From Hymenopus coronatus (taxonomy: Eukaryota > Arthropoda > Insecta > Mantodea > Hymenopodidae), in contig CM060883.1 of assembly GCA_030762935.1 (NCBI GenBank), positions 93,175,501 through 93,239,500 on the forward strand: a stretch of DNA of 64,000 nucleotides, in the 5' to 3' direction. The notes under the pieces were generated by a model. It searched no databases and was not told the origin of the DNA. It was given only the letters and a program-made list of their open reading frames with translations. Of the stretch, positions 10,561 through 22,861 are shown one piece after another (the stretch's first letter is position 1; each line of letters begins with the position of its first letter). Both the position numbers and the translations under genes were made by a program.

Positions 10561-12561
10561 GTTAGTGTTATCTATGTAGTATTGAATATAGTATTTAATT
10601 GATGATATCACTTAAAGTTTCTAATGAGTTTCCATGACTATATGGAACAGTCTTTTGCATGTTATTTTAATAAATCTGTATATTAAGCATGACAATCACA
10701 TCATCTATTTTACTTTCTCTTTCACATACAGTCCAAGAATTTGTCCACATGAGTTGGCAGGATTGTAGAGGGTCCAAGATAAACACTATGGGCTATGGGT
10801 TTTAAATTCTTTGCTGCAGCATAAAATATATTAAGGGTTAGCACGCTGCTGATCAAACCGCAGTGGACCATGACAAGAACACCCAGATGTCAGAGCGCCT
10901 AGACATAGTGGCATTATTTAGTGCTATGTGTGCAACGGGTGAAGACATTGAGGCTACAGAGATACCTTTATTTTTATGTTGTCTCTTTTATTTGTATTTT
11001 ATAATGAGCCATTCCTATTTTGCTGCTTTACATAATGTGATTTATTCATACTGACAAATAAAATAAATGTAATATGTGATTAGCATGTACGTAGGTGCAA
11101 TGTAGAACTTTTCAATAATGATTGCATTTAACACCTGAGGGGGTACACTTCTCTATACTCCTCAAAGGAGTTTCTAAAATACAGTGTACATTGATGTGTT
11201 ATGTGGTTGCACATTACAATTGTAGGCACAGTTCACAATTTACGAAACAATATCATCATTGTGTCAAATGAACTTAAAATGAACAACTAGCTCTCTAGTA
11301 AAATAAATATCTACATAAACCTAATTAAGAGCTATGTACGGGTCAGGAAAATGCATTCAACTATTTCATCTTTACATGAAACACAAATAGAAAGAGACTT
11401 GGAGAAATAATACAATATCCAAAGCACAAAGTACAACAGGTCATCACCAGAGGAGCTATTCATTGTGATACCTGCAACATCCCAGCAGAGATTGCACTTA
11501 CGAAGAAATGAATCTCACACTCTGTCAAAAATTGCAGGAGTGTTGTGAACTTCACCACAAGCAGCTAAAGCTAATATCAGTAATCATTCATCTGATTCAA
11601 CGGGCATCTAGTAAGCAGAGTTCTTAAGCACGTGGCACCAACAAGCACAAGAACTCAGCTTAGATTATCTTAGGATGTTAATCTGTGTGATCTCCGTTTC
11701 ACACCTCGTTGAAACAATTTATTTCCATACACATAATGTGTATACTTTTACAATATTAAGACAATGATTGATGGTTCTCACAGTAGTCATGTGTAGGTGT
11801 TGCTCAAGTCTCACAGTACCACAGATAAACTCAAAGTACCGCTGTTTGAATCAGAAAACTAATCCACCCCAAAAACAATAGTTCAGGTACTAGAAGCACA
11901 CATATAAATGTTTTCAACAAACCTAATTGTTTTATTGCATTAATTTATGGAGGTTCTTTAACAACTACTACACTTAATATGGAACGCTACGTAGATATCA
12001 TTCAGTCTTCTGAAAGTGATTTGTACTATAGGGTTTATTGTCTTGGCTTCAGAAATTTAAACTAAGCAAATTAGGGCTGCTCTTTGACAAAAATAAGAAA
12101 TTAAAACATTAAAAAAATTGAATTATAGAATAGAAATAAACAGAAAGGATGGGAACTTGAGAGAAGGGTGAAATCTGTGTATCATGGAGTTGGATGTCCA
12201 GCACTACAGACTCCCCTGCCAGTAAGTTACAGCGGAGTGATCTAGCTAACTACATAGGATCTGAAACTGTTATCAGTGGCATGCACACCCTCAAATATCA
12301 GGCAATTTTTCCAAAGTTGTGAGTCCAATAATTTTGAATATATTGGTTGTGCACCAATACTGCATTCCTTTGACTACTGGCATACAAATGAGGCATTCTG
12401 AGTGAAAATAGGACACACATGTCCACATTCTTTTCATTTATGGCCATTGTTGTATGATCCATAACTTTTAACATTTGGCAAAAGGGACAATAGGTTACAT
12501 ATCTCAAACTGTGTACCTATCGTGCACAATTTGTACAGTTGAATTTTAGGATATTGTCCAT
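10561..12561. other. Intron 1: no gene seen
   Basis: Two kilobases of AT-rich DNA. The first 300 bases may be an eroded continuation of the non-LTR element; the rest shows no recognised family. Confidence 0.45.
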
Positions 12562-13064
12562 AGTTGGTAGAGAAGTATTGTGAGATTTCAAAATACATGT
12601 TCTGAGGACATCTGAATTTAAAAAATAAGTACTTTTAGAAAAACGTCCCTTTGTGTGTCTATGAAAGCATAGGTCAAAAACAAAATATTGGTTAAGTACC
12701 AAACTTGGTTTTTCAAGGATAACCACAAAGGTTTTCAGGAAAATCCTTCTACCTCAACCGCCCTGTGCATAGAACATTTTTCAAAATGTTTGATTTATTC
12801 AAAAAATTGCTCTTAACAATTTTGATTAAGATAACATATTTTAAGACATTTATATCACAAATAAAATATACATTTTGAATTTTCTGAATAGCCTTTTTGT
12901 TCTAGTGGATTTTTGTATAACCAGTAAATCATAAGAGATAGGCAAAACTTACTACACAAAACATGTAGATCTCATTAAAACACACAATTTATATCAGATA
13001 CCTTTTTTTAGTGGAGCTAACTATTTCTGAGATATTCCTTGTTATTGGTTTCAGTTGTAAAATA
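12562..13064 (+). repeat. FX repeat, 3'-truncated copy
   Basis: It runs from GTAGAGAAGTATTG through GAAAGCATAGGTCAAAAAC, GGTTAAGTACCAAACTTGG and CCAGTAAATCATAAGAGATAGG to GATATTCCTTGTTATTGG and stops there. The last third of the family is missing. Confidence 0.75.
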
Positions 13065-13529
13065 GAGGAGTCAAAAACCTCTGAACCAGTTGCACAGTAT
13101 TTTTGCACTGGGCATGTGGACACATGATTCCATACTGCTGCCGTAAACAAGGCCACACTTGTGATGCAGTTTTGCTCTGCTTGAAGTGCAGTATTGAGTT
13201 GATAGTGAAATGTGTAGTTCAGTTATTACAAGTAATTTATTATTTTGTCCTGCCACAAAGTGTACTATTGTTCAGCACAGCAAATAATCATTTGCAGAAT
13301 TCCCCCCAAAAATCACTTGAGTGTCTTTCACAACAGGTAGGCATTTCTTATGGCTCTGTGCAAACAGATACTAAATTGCTTAAGTTAAAACCATATAAAA
13401 TAACTGTGTCACATACTCCCAGCTGATCCTGTAATTTGGTGTACATTTTTGGAGTAGACTCTCAATAATGTATACAATGGCGAAATTGACCCACATTTAA
13501 TATTTTTCATGGGCGTGGCTTGCATCCAC

Positions 13530-14062
13530 CTTCACGGATATGAGTGTACCCAAAATAATTGTTATTGGAGCTCTGAGAAACCTAATATTGTTCATGAAGT
13601 ACCCTTTCATGACAAAAAGTATGGTGCGCCATTAGCGAAGAAAGAGTTATAGGGTCAAATGTTTTCTAGCCAGCCTGTACATATATGAACACAATCCCCC
13701 TCTCACTTTATTTTATTTAGAGAATCAATAGACAGCGTGATTTTGGCTTTTTTCAACAAGACAGCTCAATCTTTCAATGGGTACAATTGATAGTGTGTTT
13801 CAGGACAAAATTATTAGTAGAGATTTGTGGTCCTCTCAGTCCCCTAACCTAACCCACTGCGATTTCTATCTTTTGGGATTCCTTAAAAAATAAAGTGTAC
13901 AAGATAAACCCACACACCCTGGAGAAGAATTAAAACAAAATATTGGCCCGAAAATTACCAGCATTTCTCAAGTTGAACTATGGCGAGTGATGGATAGTTT
14001 CCTAAAGAGGTGCCAAAAATGTATGGACAATGGTAGTGGCCAGTTTCAGCATCTTTAATAAC
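13530..14062 (+). pseudogene. DDE transposase remnant (DUF4817-associated, IS630/Tc1-like)
   Basis: Translations in shifting frames give YWSSEKPNIVHEVPFHDKK, FFQQDS, a LWSSQSPNLTHCDFYL motif (the third acidic residue replaced or shifted), KVYKINPHTLEELKQNI, and RCQKCM..FQHL. This order is that of an abundant insect DDE transposase family whose N-terminus carries the DUF4817 domain. Only the C-terminal half is present and it contains several frameshifts. A related minus-strand remnant lies at 51090-52210. Confidence 0.65.
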
Positions 14063-14329
14063 GTTGGTAGTAAAGCCTTTAAAAATAGTTAAAAGATGTT
14101 GTATGGTTTCATCTGCACCTTTCTATGATAGCGGCAGTCGGCAACAAGCGCTGAGGGTGCAGACAGGCTAAACACTGCACAGCCAATTCACACTTTTCTC
14201 AAACGGGGTTCTTAATTTATTTTACTTTTGTTTTAATGTGTTTTCAAACATTCTTTAAATCAAATTTTGAGCAAAATTTGATGGTTTTGGGAGGACAGTC
14301 CTTTGTCATTTTTACTTAACACCACTCAC

Positions 14330-14575
14330 AAACCGATCCAAAGGACAATGCAAAGAGAAGTGAATCTCATCACAGAGCAACAGCTTTTAAAAGATTTGAC
14401 CATTGCTTTGGCATAGGTTTCCTTATTCCCTTCTACTACCAAAAAGTAATAAGACAATTTTTATCAATGTGTGTCTCAATTAGCATGAAGTAGATAGAAG
14501 AAAAGTTTTTGTAAGAGAAGTTTGTTGTACAGAAAGGTAGGGAAAGTCTATGAATATAACACATCAGTTATTTTA
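14330..14575 (+). repeat. FX repeat, 3' fragment
   Basis: It matches the last quarter of FX: AGCAACAGCTTTTAAAAGAT, GCATGAAGTAGATAGAAGA, then the ACACATCAG end. Confidence 0.7.
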
Positions 14576-14700
14576 AAATTACCTAATAGTATCTTCATGT
14601 TTAGATGATGAACAGCCTTGTACTGCCAGCAAACTGAAGTTTTTAAGAACTGTTTACTAATAAGAAAAAGAAGGTAGAGATTGTTAAAAAAGTAAAAGTA

Positions 14701-15907
14701 TGATGTGTTATTTACATGACTTCATATATGTATTCCAAAAAATCATTCATAGCGAAGCTTATGCTTCTATCTACCATGTTAATCAAGAGACACATTAAAT
14801 TAACAGAAATCGTCTTATTACTTTTTTTTTATTTCATTAATTAATTTGTTAAAATTTATTTATTTAATGGTGCTTTAACTGCTTGGTCATATTACAATGG
14901 TTCTGATTGGTATACTTGTTTGATTTGTATGGTGGACAGTAGCATTCATGGTCTTTTCTCTTTGCTCATATAATTTTTGTTTCACAGCAAGCAGATAGTG
15001 CAGGGGTGCCATTCAGTCTGGCTGCTTTTTCATCATCTGTCCTCAGTAACCTTGTACATCATACTACTTTGCTCTGTGCAACAGATGACGCTCTAGTTAC
15101 TTTCACTGGCAGCATAATGACAATAGCATCTATTTTTCAGTTATACTATTGATTTAAACTGAAGTTAACTTTGGATCATGGTATTTAATATTCAATCCAG
15201 TCATTGAGGGAAACCACAAAAATCCTGACCAGATTGGTTTGTTTATTACTTGTTTCCTTGTAGGTACAAGAGAAATAAGGGAATACACTAGCCTAAAGCA
15301 ATAATCAAATCTTACAAAAGCTCATAGCTAAACTGATGATGATATTGAAATTCTGCTCTCTTTGCTTGCTCAGCACAAACAATAAATGATGCCTTCCCAT
15401 TTGAGAAAATTATAAGTATGGGAGAATTGAAACCAATAACAAGGAATATCTCAGAAATGACTAAATCTACAAAAAATGAAAAATGTGTTTGAAATAAATT
15501 GTAGGTTTTGTTGAGATGTACATTTTTGTGGCATTAAGTTTTTAGCTGTATCTTATGATTTACCGGTTATGCAAAAGTCATCTATAATGAAGAGGACTTC
15601 ATTGTCTTTTCCCAGAAAATTGAAGATATATATTTAATTTTTCATGAAAGTATCTTAAACATACAATATTTTAGTCAGAATCTTTAGAGCTATTTTATAG
15701 AAAATCAAAGCTTTGGGAAATGTTCCATGTAAACAGTAGTTTAGGGCGGGGAGATTTTTTGAAAATTTCAATATCATACATACCCTTGGGAATTGCAGAA
15801 CTGAAATATCAAATTTGGTATGCAATTGACTACCTTTTTTTTTTATTCAGGGAACCTCACAATGTATGTTTTTGAGTGGAATACAATACATATATAGTAG
15901 AGAAAGT
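14701..15907 (-). repeat. FX repeat, full copy with a 420-bp insertion
   Basis: It starts TGATGTGTTATTTACATGAC and ends TAGAGAAAGT. The FX sequence is interrupted at 14823-15242 by a foreign segment bounded by TTATTACT on both sides; without the insert the FX alignment is continuous. Confidence 0.8.
14823..15242 (-). mobile_element. 420-bp retroelement insertion with 8-bp target duplication
   Basis: TTATTACT occurs at 14815-14822 and again at 15243-15250. The insert begins with a T-run (an A-tail on the minus strand). Its tail region (GCTTGGTCATATTAC next to GTGCTTTAAC) resembles the tail of SINE family A at 1125-1165 (GGTTTGGTCATATCGG). I see no tRNA-like head, so it may be a 5'-truncated LINE or another SINE that shares the LINE tail. 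Confidence 0.7.
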
Positions 15908-16319
15908 AAAAAATTGACCCTCTATAGAAAGAATTCACAATTACCACTGTTAACTTTCAGGATGTCTGCAATAAGCATTCCAAGCCAAATTTTAGCAAAT
16001 CTTGGATTGTCTGTTGCAGATATGGAATGAAAGCATAACAGGCCAATAAGTTTGATACATGATAGGAAGAAATAAAATAGATTTTTACGGATTAATAAAA
16101 ATAATTGTTGAAGTTTATCAATGTTGCACACATCAGCTTAAAATATTTTGCAACTCCATTGGAAGAATTACTGTTGTTTCCCAAAATATATTCTTCAACA
16201 TGTTTAATTTATTTTGTTTATTAATTCATTTTGAATTCAATCTTATAAATAAAATAAAGCTTTTTATATTTATAAATATAAACTACTTTGGTCTATTATG
16301 ATCCTCACATTCAGTTTTT

Positions 16320-17070
16320 ACTTTCTCTACTATGTACGTAGCGTATAGAGGTGTTATATTACACCCAAAAATTCGGTACCAAGATTTCACCGGGAATATA
16401 TGTTTTGAGACTCCTTGAATCCAAAAAAAGCATTTTTAGAAAAATATCTGTGTGTGTGTGTCAGTGTGGATGTGTGTGTGTGTGTGTGCGCACAAAGCCT
16501 TTACATGAAAAATATTTTGAGAATTTTTATTTTTCAAAAATGGCTCTTAACAATTTTGATTAAAATATCGCATCTTAAAGATATTTACATGACAAATAAA
16601 ACGTATATGTTCAGTTTTCTATAACGGCATCTTTACTCTGATGAATTTTGCAAAATTTTTCATAACTAGTAAACCATAAGAAGTGACAAAAACTTAATTT
16701 ACAAAAAAATGCAGAGCTTGTTAAAACATGCAATTTATTTTACATACATTTTTTTTCATGGATTTTTTTTAGATATTCCTTGTTATTGGTTTCAGTTTTA
16801 AAATATTTAAACTTTTCTCACATGGGAATTTGTCAACACCTGGCTATACAAACAAAGGAACTTCAATCACATGGCAATCAGCTTTTAAAAAATTTGACTA
16901 TCACTTTAGCCTGTGGTATTCCCTTATTTCCCTTCTACTTGCAAGGAAGCAAGTAATGACCATTTTTGCAAATGTTTTCTCGATTAGCATGAAGTAAATA
17001 GAAGAATAAGCTTTTTAACAATAATTTGTTGCAGAGATGTAGAGAAAGTTATGTGAATGGAACACATCAG
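16320..17070 (+). repeat. FX repeat, full copy
   Basis: It starts ACTTTCTCTACTATG after TTTTT and ends CACATCAG followed by ATTTTT. A TG microsatellite (about 16449-16490) sits at the same internal position as in other copies. Confidence 0.85.
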
Positions 17071-17216
17071 ATTTTTCATTTTATTTTCTCCCCTTTACTT
17101 GAGTGTTACATTTCATCTTACTTGAAAGCTGTCAGGATAAAGAAGAGACAAATGTTATCTTATTAGCTGTAAATTGCTAATTAGTTGACCAAAGTATTTA
17201 AATTAAAAATGAAAAT

Positions 17217-18072
17217 CTGATGTGTTTCACTCACATGACTTTCTCTAACTGTTATACAAACAGGCTTCTTACAAAGGATTATTCTTCTTTCTACACTATC
17301 CAAATGGATATAAGCATTAGCAGAATGTATCTATATATTACTTAATTCCTTATAAGTAGAAGGCAACTAAAGGAATTTGCTATGCTAAAGCGATAGTCAA
17401 ATGTTTTAAAAGCTGTTATATGATTGTCATTGAAATTGGCTTCTTTGTTTGGCCAGGAGTAGAACAAAAGAAAAACAGATACTTTCTGTCTGAGAAAAAT
17501 ACTTCAAAATTGAAACCAATAACAAGGAAAATCTTGGAAACGGAGAACTCTACAACATAAATGCATATGATATAAATTGTGTGTATTAAGGATTTGCCTG
17601 TCTTACGGTTTAACTGTTATGCAAAGTTCTGCAAAAATCAACCAGAATAATGAGCTCTTTAGAGGCTATCCCCAGAAAGTTCAAAATATACATTTTATTT
17701 ATGTTGTAAATAACTTTTATACAGAGTATTTTAATTAAAATTGTTAGAGCCATTTTTGAGAAAAACATAATTTTAAAAAAAAAATTCTATATAAAGGGTA
17801 GTTCCGGTTGGAGGATTTTCTTGAAAATCTTTGTGTCACATCCTTGGAAGATAATAAACCTAAATACCAAGTTTGGTATTTAATGGTCTTTTAGTTTTTG
17901 AGTTATGCTGTCCACAGACACACACACAGACGTTTTTCTAAAAATACTTTTTTTTTTTTTTTTACTTGGGGTGGGGTCAAAACAAATTTCTGGTGAAATC
18001 TTGGTATCAAATTTTTGGTTACAATATAATACTTTCTCTGTACACTATGTACATAATACGTGTAGAGAAAGT
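17217..18072 (-). repeat. FX repeat, full copy
   Basis: It starts CTGATGTGTTTCACTCACAT after AAAAT and ends GTAGAGAAAGT followed by AAAC. A CA microsatellite is at about 17916-17932, followed by a 19-base T run. Confidence 0.85.
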
Positions 18073-18429
18073 AAACATAAAAAGAAAAGAAACTTAAAGA
18101 GAAAAAAAGTTTAAAAAAATTGAAGTATAAAACAGAAAATAAGAAACAAAATACATTACATAAATAAGTATTAAAATATATAACACATCATAAACTATTA
18201 CTCAGCATGGCTTAACCAATAAGTAAAAAATTAGAATTGTTATCATTTAACCTTACTGATTGCATTATGAGAGATGTTGCTCACTTATGTTACACACAAT
18301 AAACATCCTCCCAGTAAGAAGATAGACTTGGGTCTATCTGTGCTTTGCCAATGTAATTAGCAGAAATCAGATTTTGATGACCCATAAAAGGACAACTGCC
18401 ATGCCAGGTTGATTCAAATATAAATGGCA
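18073..18429. other. No gene seen
   Basis: AT-rich spacer between an FX copy and a mariner remnant. Confidence 0.45.
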
Positions 18430-19062
18430 TTTTTTGTATATATTTATTGATTAAATGTATACACAAGTGACACCTTCTCTACACAGTCTCTTTTGTGCTC
18501 TCCACACTTTTACCAACGATTTGGAAGCTTGAATATTCTTTGTTCAAAAAAACTTTGAGGGCTTGTCGTCAACCAATTGCGCACATGCTCAACTTCTTCA
18601 TTGGGTTTGAATCATTCCCCTCCAAGAGATTCTTTCATGGGTGCAGACAAACAATAGTCTGGGTGGGTAAGTCTGGACTGTAGAGAGGGTATTCAATCCC
18701 TTGTGTGAGGCTTGGAGAAGGATGGCATGTCTGAGGGGGGTACAGTGGCTTTTGCTGACCTAACAATTGGTAATAGTAAACTGCATTCACTGTACATCGA
18801 TTGTGAAGAAAATCAATGAAAACAACTCCTCTGTAGTCAAAAAAACTGTTGCGAGAACTTTTCTGGCTGAGAGACAGGTTTTGGCCTTCACAGGGCAGAC
18901 TTCATCCTTTCTTCACCACCCCTTGCTCTCCATATTGGATTCCAGAGTGAAATGATGGACCCATGCCTCATAACCTGCAACGATAAACTTAAAAAATGCC
19001 TTCCCTTCTTACCAGAATCGATTCAGAAGTCTCACAAACTTCTAATCGGACCAGTTTTTGAG

Positions 19063-20044
19063 CCCAATGGTACATAGTGGATGGAGAAGTTATTGTATTC
19101 CATCCAAACCTTTGATGTTGAGATTTCACTGGAAATATAGGTTTTGCGGTGCCCTGAGTCCAATAAAGCATTTTTAGAAAAAGGTCCATTTGTGTGTGTG
19201 TGTGTGTCTGTGGATGGCATAGCTCAAAAACGAAAGGACTGTTAAATACCAAAGTTGGTATTTAGGTTTAGTATCTTCCAAGGATGCAACACGAAGATTT
19301 TCAAGAAAATCTGCCACCACAAATTACGTTTTACATTGAAAAATGTTCAAAATTTTTGATTTTCTCAAAAATAGCTCTAACAATTTTGATTAAAATACTG
19401 TGTATTAAAGTTATTTACATCCCAAATAAAATGTATATCTTAAATTTTCTGGGAATAACTTCTGAAATCCTCTTCATTCTGGATGAATTTTACCAAATTT
19501 TGTTTAACTGTTAAACTGTAAGAAAGAGACAAAAATTTATTATACAAAAAATGGAGATCTCATCAAAGCACATAATTTATGTCCTTTACATTTTTGTTGT
19601 GGGGATAAACCGTTTACGAGATATTCCTTATTATTGGTTTCAGTTGTAAAGTACTTACTCGTTTCCCAGACAGGAAGTTTCATTTTTCTTTTGTTCTCCT
19701 GACCAAGGAAAAAAGCGATTTGGAATGACAATCGCATAACAACAGCTTTTAAAACATTTGACTATCAATTCAAAATCTTCTCGGGCTTCTAGCCAGGTAA
19801 TAACTTGGCTTGACACCAACGTTTCGAAGAAGTGCATCTTCCTCGTCATCAGTATAGTTCTTATTTGACTATCAGTTTAGTGTAGTGTATTTCCTTAGTT
19901 CTCTTCTGCTAATAAGGAACTAAGTAATAAGAACATTCTGCTAATGTTTGTCTCGATTAACATTGTGTAGAAAGAAGAATAATCTTTTGTAAGAAGTTTG
20001 TTTGTAGAGCAGATAGAGAAAGTGATGTGAGTGTAACACATCAG
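19063..20044 (+). repeat. FX repeat inserted in the mariner remnant
   Basis: It runs from GTACATAGTGGATGGAGAAG to ACACATCAG (20044) followed by ATTTG. A TG microsatellite is at 19191-19208. It is itself interrupted at 19771-19862 by a 92-bp insertion with a 15-bp target duplication. Confidence 0.85.
19771..19862 (-). mobile_element. Solo hammerhead-ribozyme-bearing insert (PLE/retrozyme type)
   Basis: ATTTGACTATCARTT (15 bases, one mismatch) flanks the 92-bp segment at 19756-19770 and 19863-19877. On the minus strand it contains CTGATGA, then an eight-pair stem (CGAGGAAG with CTTCTTCG, one G-T pair, five-base loop), then GAAAC and GTTGGTGTC. That is the order of the hammerhead core: CUGAUGA, helix II, GAAA, short helix III, and a GUC cleavage triplet. 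Such minimal hammerheads are known from the terminal repeats of Penelope-like elements. Helix I pairing is not obvious. Confidence 0.7.
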
Positions 20045-20270
20045 ATTTGTTTTAAATCAAAAATGTTCACTGATAATGGTATGTACTCTCAATGCTGATA
20101 CCCACTTCTTCAACAGTGTAATGGCGATCACCTTCAATAAGCTCCTGAATGGCATGGAGATTTGACCTTGGGCACTGAGCATCACCTCAATTTGTGCAAT
20201 TCCTTGACCATCTGGCCTAGATAAACATTCTATTCTGGGACAGTGTAGCATCCTTCAAACAAATTGAAAA

Positions 20271-20557
20271 TCTCCCGGCTTTAACTCCTTCACAGGTTAA
20301 AAGTTTTATAACAATGCATTGTGCAATAGGCGAAGGAACCTCTTTTTCGCTCATGGCTGTACTGAATGCTGGAACCTATTAAAGCAGCTAACTAGCTGGT
20401 TACACCAATTTTCAAACCACCACTGCACCATCCCATTTGGGTGTGCCTGTGCAGTACTCTGCCTCAATTACTGCTTATATTTTAATCATGCTCTTAATTA
20501 CAAAAAATGACCAATGGCTGAAGTGCATTTATTTATTTATTAAAACTAGTATATTCC
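20271..20557. other. No clear gene
   Basis: May include further N-terminal remnants of the mariner in broken frames; nothing firm can be shown. Confidence 0.35.
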
Positions 20558-20879
20558 TTAACCCTAGAAAGGTGGCACTAGTATGTCTTACATTAGTGGT
20601 GGTGCAGGGTCACCGCAACCCCAGGAGTAAAATGGTTGTTGTAAGCGAGCTAAATAAATATTTTTATAAAATTATTGCTTATATTTACCTAGCAAAACAT
20701 AATATGTTAAAATAACTGTTGGTGGTATAAAGATCAGTTTAAAAATGAAAGGTAAAGTATTACAATGGATGTTGCCTTATAAATTCCAGGAACTTGGCAC
20801 TGAGGTGCAGCACAATACACACTTGTATAATGATTATAAATAGCAGTTAATAATTGTTTTATTTCAACAGTAAAAACAC

Positions 20880-22353
20880 ATGTTTTCAGTTCTTTTATAA
20901 TTTAAACAGAGCTGTTACACACAATTACACTGTGGTCTCTATATACCTGCTGCTTGCATTTTGTGTCTGCAGTTCTCGGACATTTATTATACCTTGTTCT
21001 TTTCTTCACTTGGAGCTCCTGATCTTGATGTTCTGGCTCTGCCGCCTGGGCAACAATTTGAGGATTATTTCTGCTAATGTTAAAATATGGTAAGAGGCCA
21101 GCAATTACTTTTCCTAGATGCAGAGTATGATTCACCATATCTACACCTTTGGGTTCATAAAATGTAATGATTTTAGGTTTTTTTTTTTTGCCTCCAGAAT
21201 TATTGTCAATTTGATTGTTCTGATGCTTTGTTGATAAAGCAAGAACCACTTTTCCTTTTTTTAGGAATGTACGATACCAAGGTTCCTTCTCTGAAAGCAA
21301 ATGTGCTGGCATATTCTTCCTTATATTTTGTATTGATGCAGTCAGTTGGAATTTCTTTTTTATTCCTTCTGAGTGTAGCAACAAGTGTTAGCAATGGGAC
21401 GCTAAGCTAGTAAACCAAGTGTCCATCCAGTTTTGGCAATGGGTTGAACATCACCAGAAGAATTACTCACTTGGTATGGACCCTCTGGTTCTTTTCCTGT
21501 ACATATTTCCATCTTTAGTGTACAATACATGGAGGCATCAACCAAGTAAAATACCTTAATGCCATATTTTGCAGGTGTACTGTGCATAAACTGACGGAAA
21601 GAATATTTTCCTTATGAACCTACTAAACTTTCATTGATTGTGCTATATTCACAAACTGAGTAATTACTCATGCAGTTGTACACAAATGCTTCAAATAATA
21701 CCCTAATTGGTACCACTATATTTTTCCTCTGCCATGTCATATTTGTCATCGAATCTGAGCAGGAACTTGAATCTTTGATGAGACATAACACAAGGAAGTA
21801 ATTCAACTCCAGCTCCATCTTGCCCATAGGTCTTCTCTGTTCAAGTGGGATGACTTTAGAATTCCAGCAAGGAACAGTAAGCCAAACAAAGCTTTCATTT
21901 CTACTTTGTTTATAGGACTTGTATTCCTCTCTCTGCTGTAGTTTTCCTTTGTTCTCTGAATTTCCAAATTGGTGAATGTGATGATCCTTTAGAGCATATC
22001 ATCACTAAAAACATATTCCAGTCCTCTAAAGGTGATTTTGCATTTTTTGGCACAGATTTTACACCTGGTAACTGAGTCGCTATATTGTGGGAGTAAGTGC
22101 ACAAATTTTGAGGCGGAGGAATAATTTTCCATCTGTAATTTGATTGTTTCCATAAATGTTACACATTCTTTGTGAGTGGAATATCAGTATCACTCACATG
22201 TTCTTCCTCTTCTGCACTTTGTTCACTTTCACTATTTGAACTCGCTATTTCAAGTTCATCTTCGATTTCTCTGCTTTCACCACCTAATATTTCCTCTTCT
22301 TCCACTTCTCTTATTAGGGCTAACAACCTTGCCTGTTGTTCCTCGTAACTCAT
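20880..22353 (-). pseudogene. piggyBac transposase remnant
   Basis: The N-terminus at 22353-22159 is an acidic, serine-rich 64-residue stretch starting MSYEEQQARLLALIREVEEE. Downstream segments in shifting frames include YGIKVFYLVDASMYCTLKME with TGKEPEGPYQVSNSSGDV, VVLALSTKH, KPKIITFYEPKGVDMVNHT and a C-terminal cysteine-rich end RYNKCPRTADTKCKQQVYRDHS..C, the usual C-terminal zinc-binding domain. A deletion joins the GVD motif region to the C-terminal part, so catalytic residues are missing. Several frameshifts are present. Confidence 0.8.
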
Positions 22354-22861
22354 AATGAGATATAAAACAGCACTACGTTGTAAAATACATACGTGTTATA
22401 ACCACAACTTCTCGGAGGACAAGCTGAAAACACACCATAACTATGGAAACAGTATACCAGACGAGATACAATAAGCAACAGGAGAGGTGGCGTGAGGGAT
22501 TTCCCATCCTCCTTTGAACCAATGCACAGAAATAGCATATTTTCTAGTAATGTCTGTACTCCAATGAGAATGTCCTCTATGCAGTGAAAGGTAAGGGAAA
22601 GACAGAGTGGAGGTATCCAAAAACATTACACCATGTAACAAAAAATATATCTTTTTAAGTGAATTTTATGCTTGTTTTGGTTGAATCAGGTCAAAACTAA
22701 ACTGAGTATTCCTACTTTTATATAATCATTTCTTTGCTTTTTATGCCCAATAAAATGAAAATAAAGACAACAATTACATTAGCTAAGAACACTTTATATA
22801 TGAGATGAATAACAGTTCCACTCTAAGTTTTACTGTCTCACATTGACCGTTATTGATGAGT

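Larger units (their letters stand above)
18430..20270 (-). pseudogene. Mariner-family transposase remnant, split by an FX repeat
   Basis: Minus strand. N-terminal part at about 20068-20200: ELIEGDRHYTVEEVG and SIEST (helix-turn-helix region). C-terminal part at 18450-19020: FFKFIVAGYEAWVHHFTLES, KVLATVFFDYRGVVFIDFL, AVYYYQLL, then FKPNEEVEHV, KLPNRWQKCGEHK and a DCVEK-like end. The first catalytic aspartate motif (GDE) reads GYE here, and the second and third acidic motifs are not intact. FX at 19063-20044 lies between the two parts. Multiple frameshifts make it non-functional. Confidence 0.65.

Noticed and set aside
13103..13426. 107-codon plus-strand open frame
   Set aside because: No family resemblance, no splice context, and compositional noise next to an FX copy; not supported as a gene.
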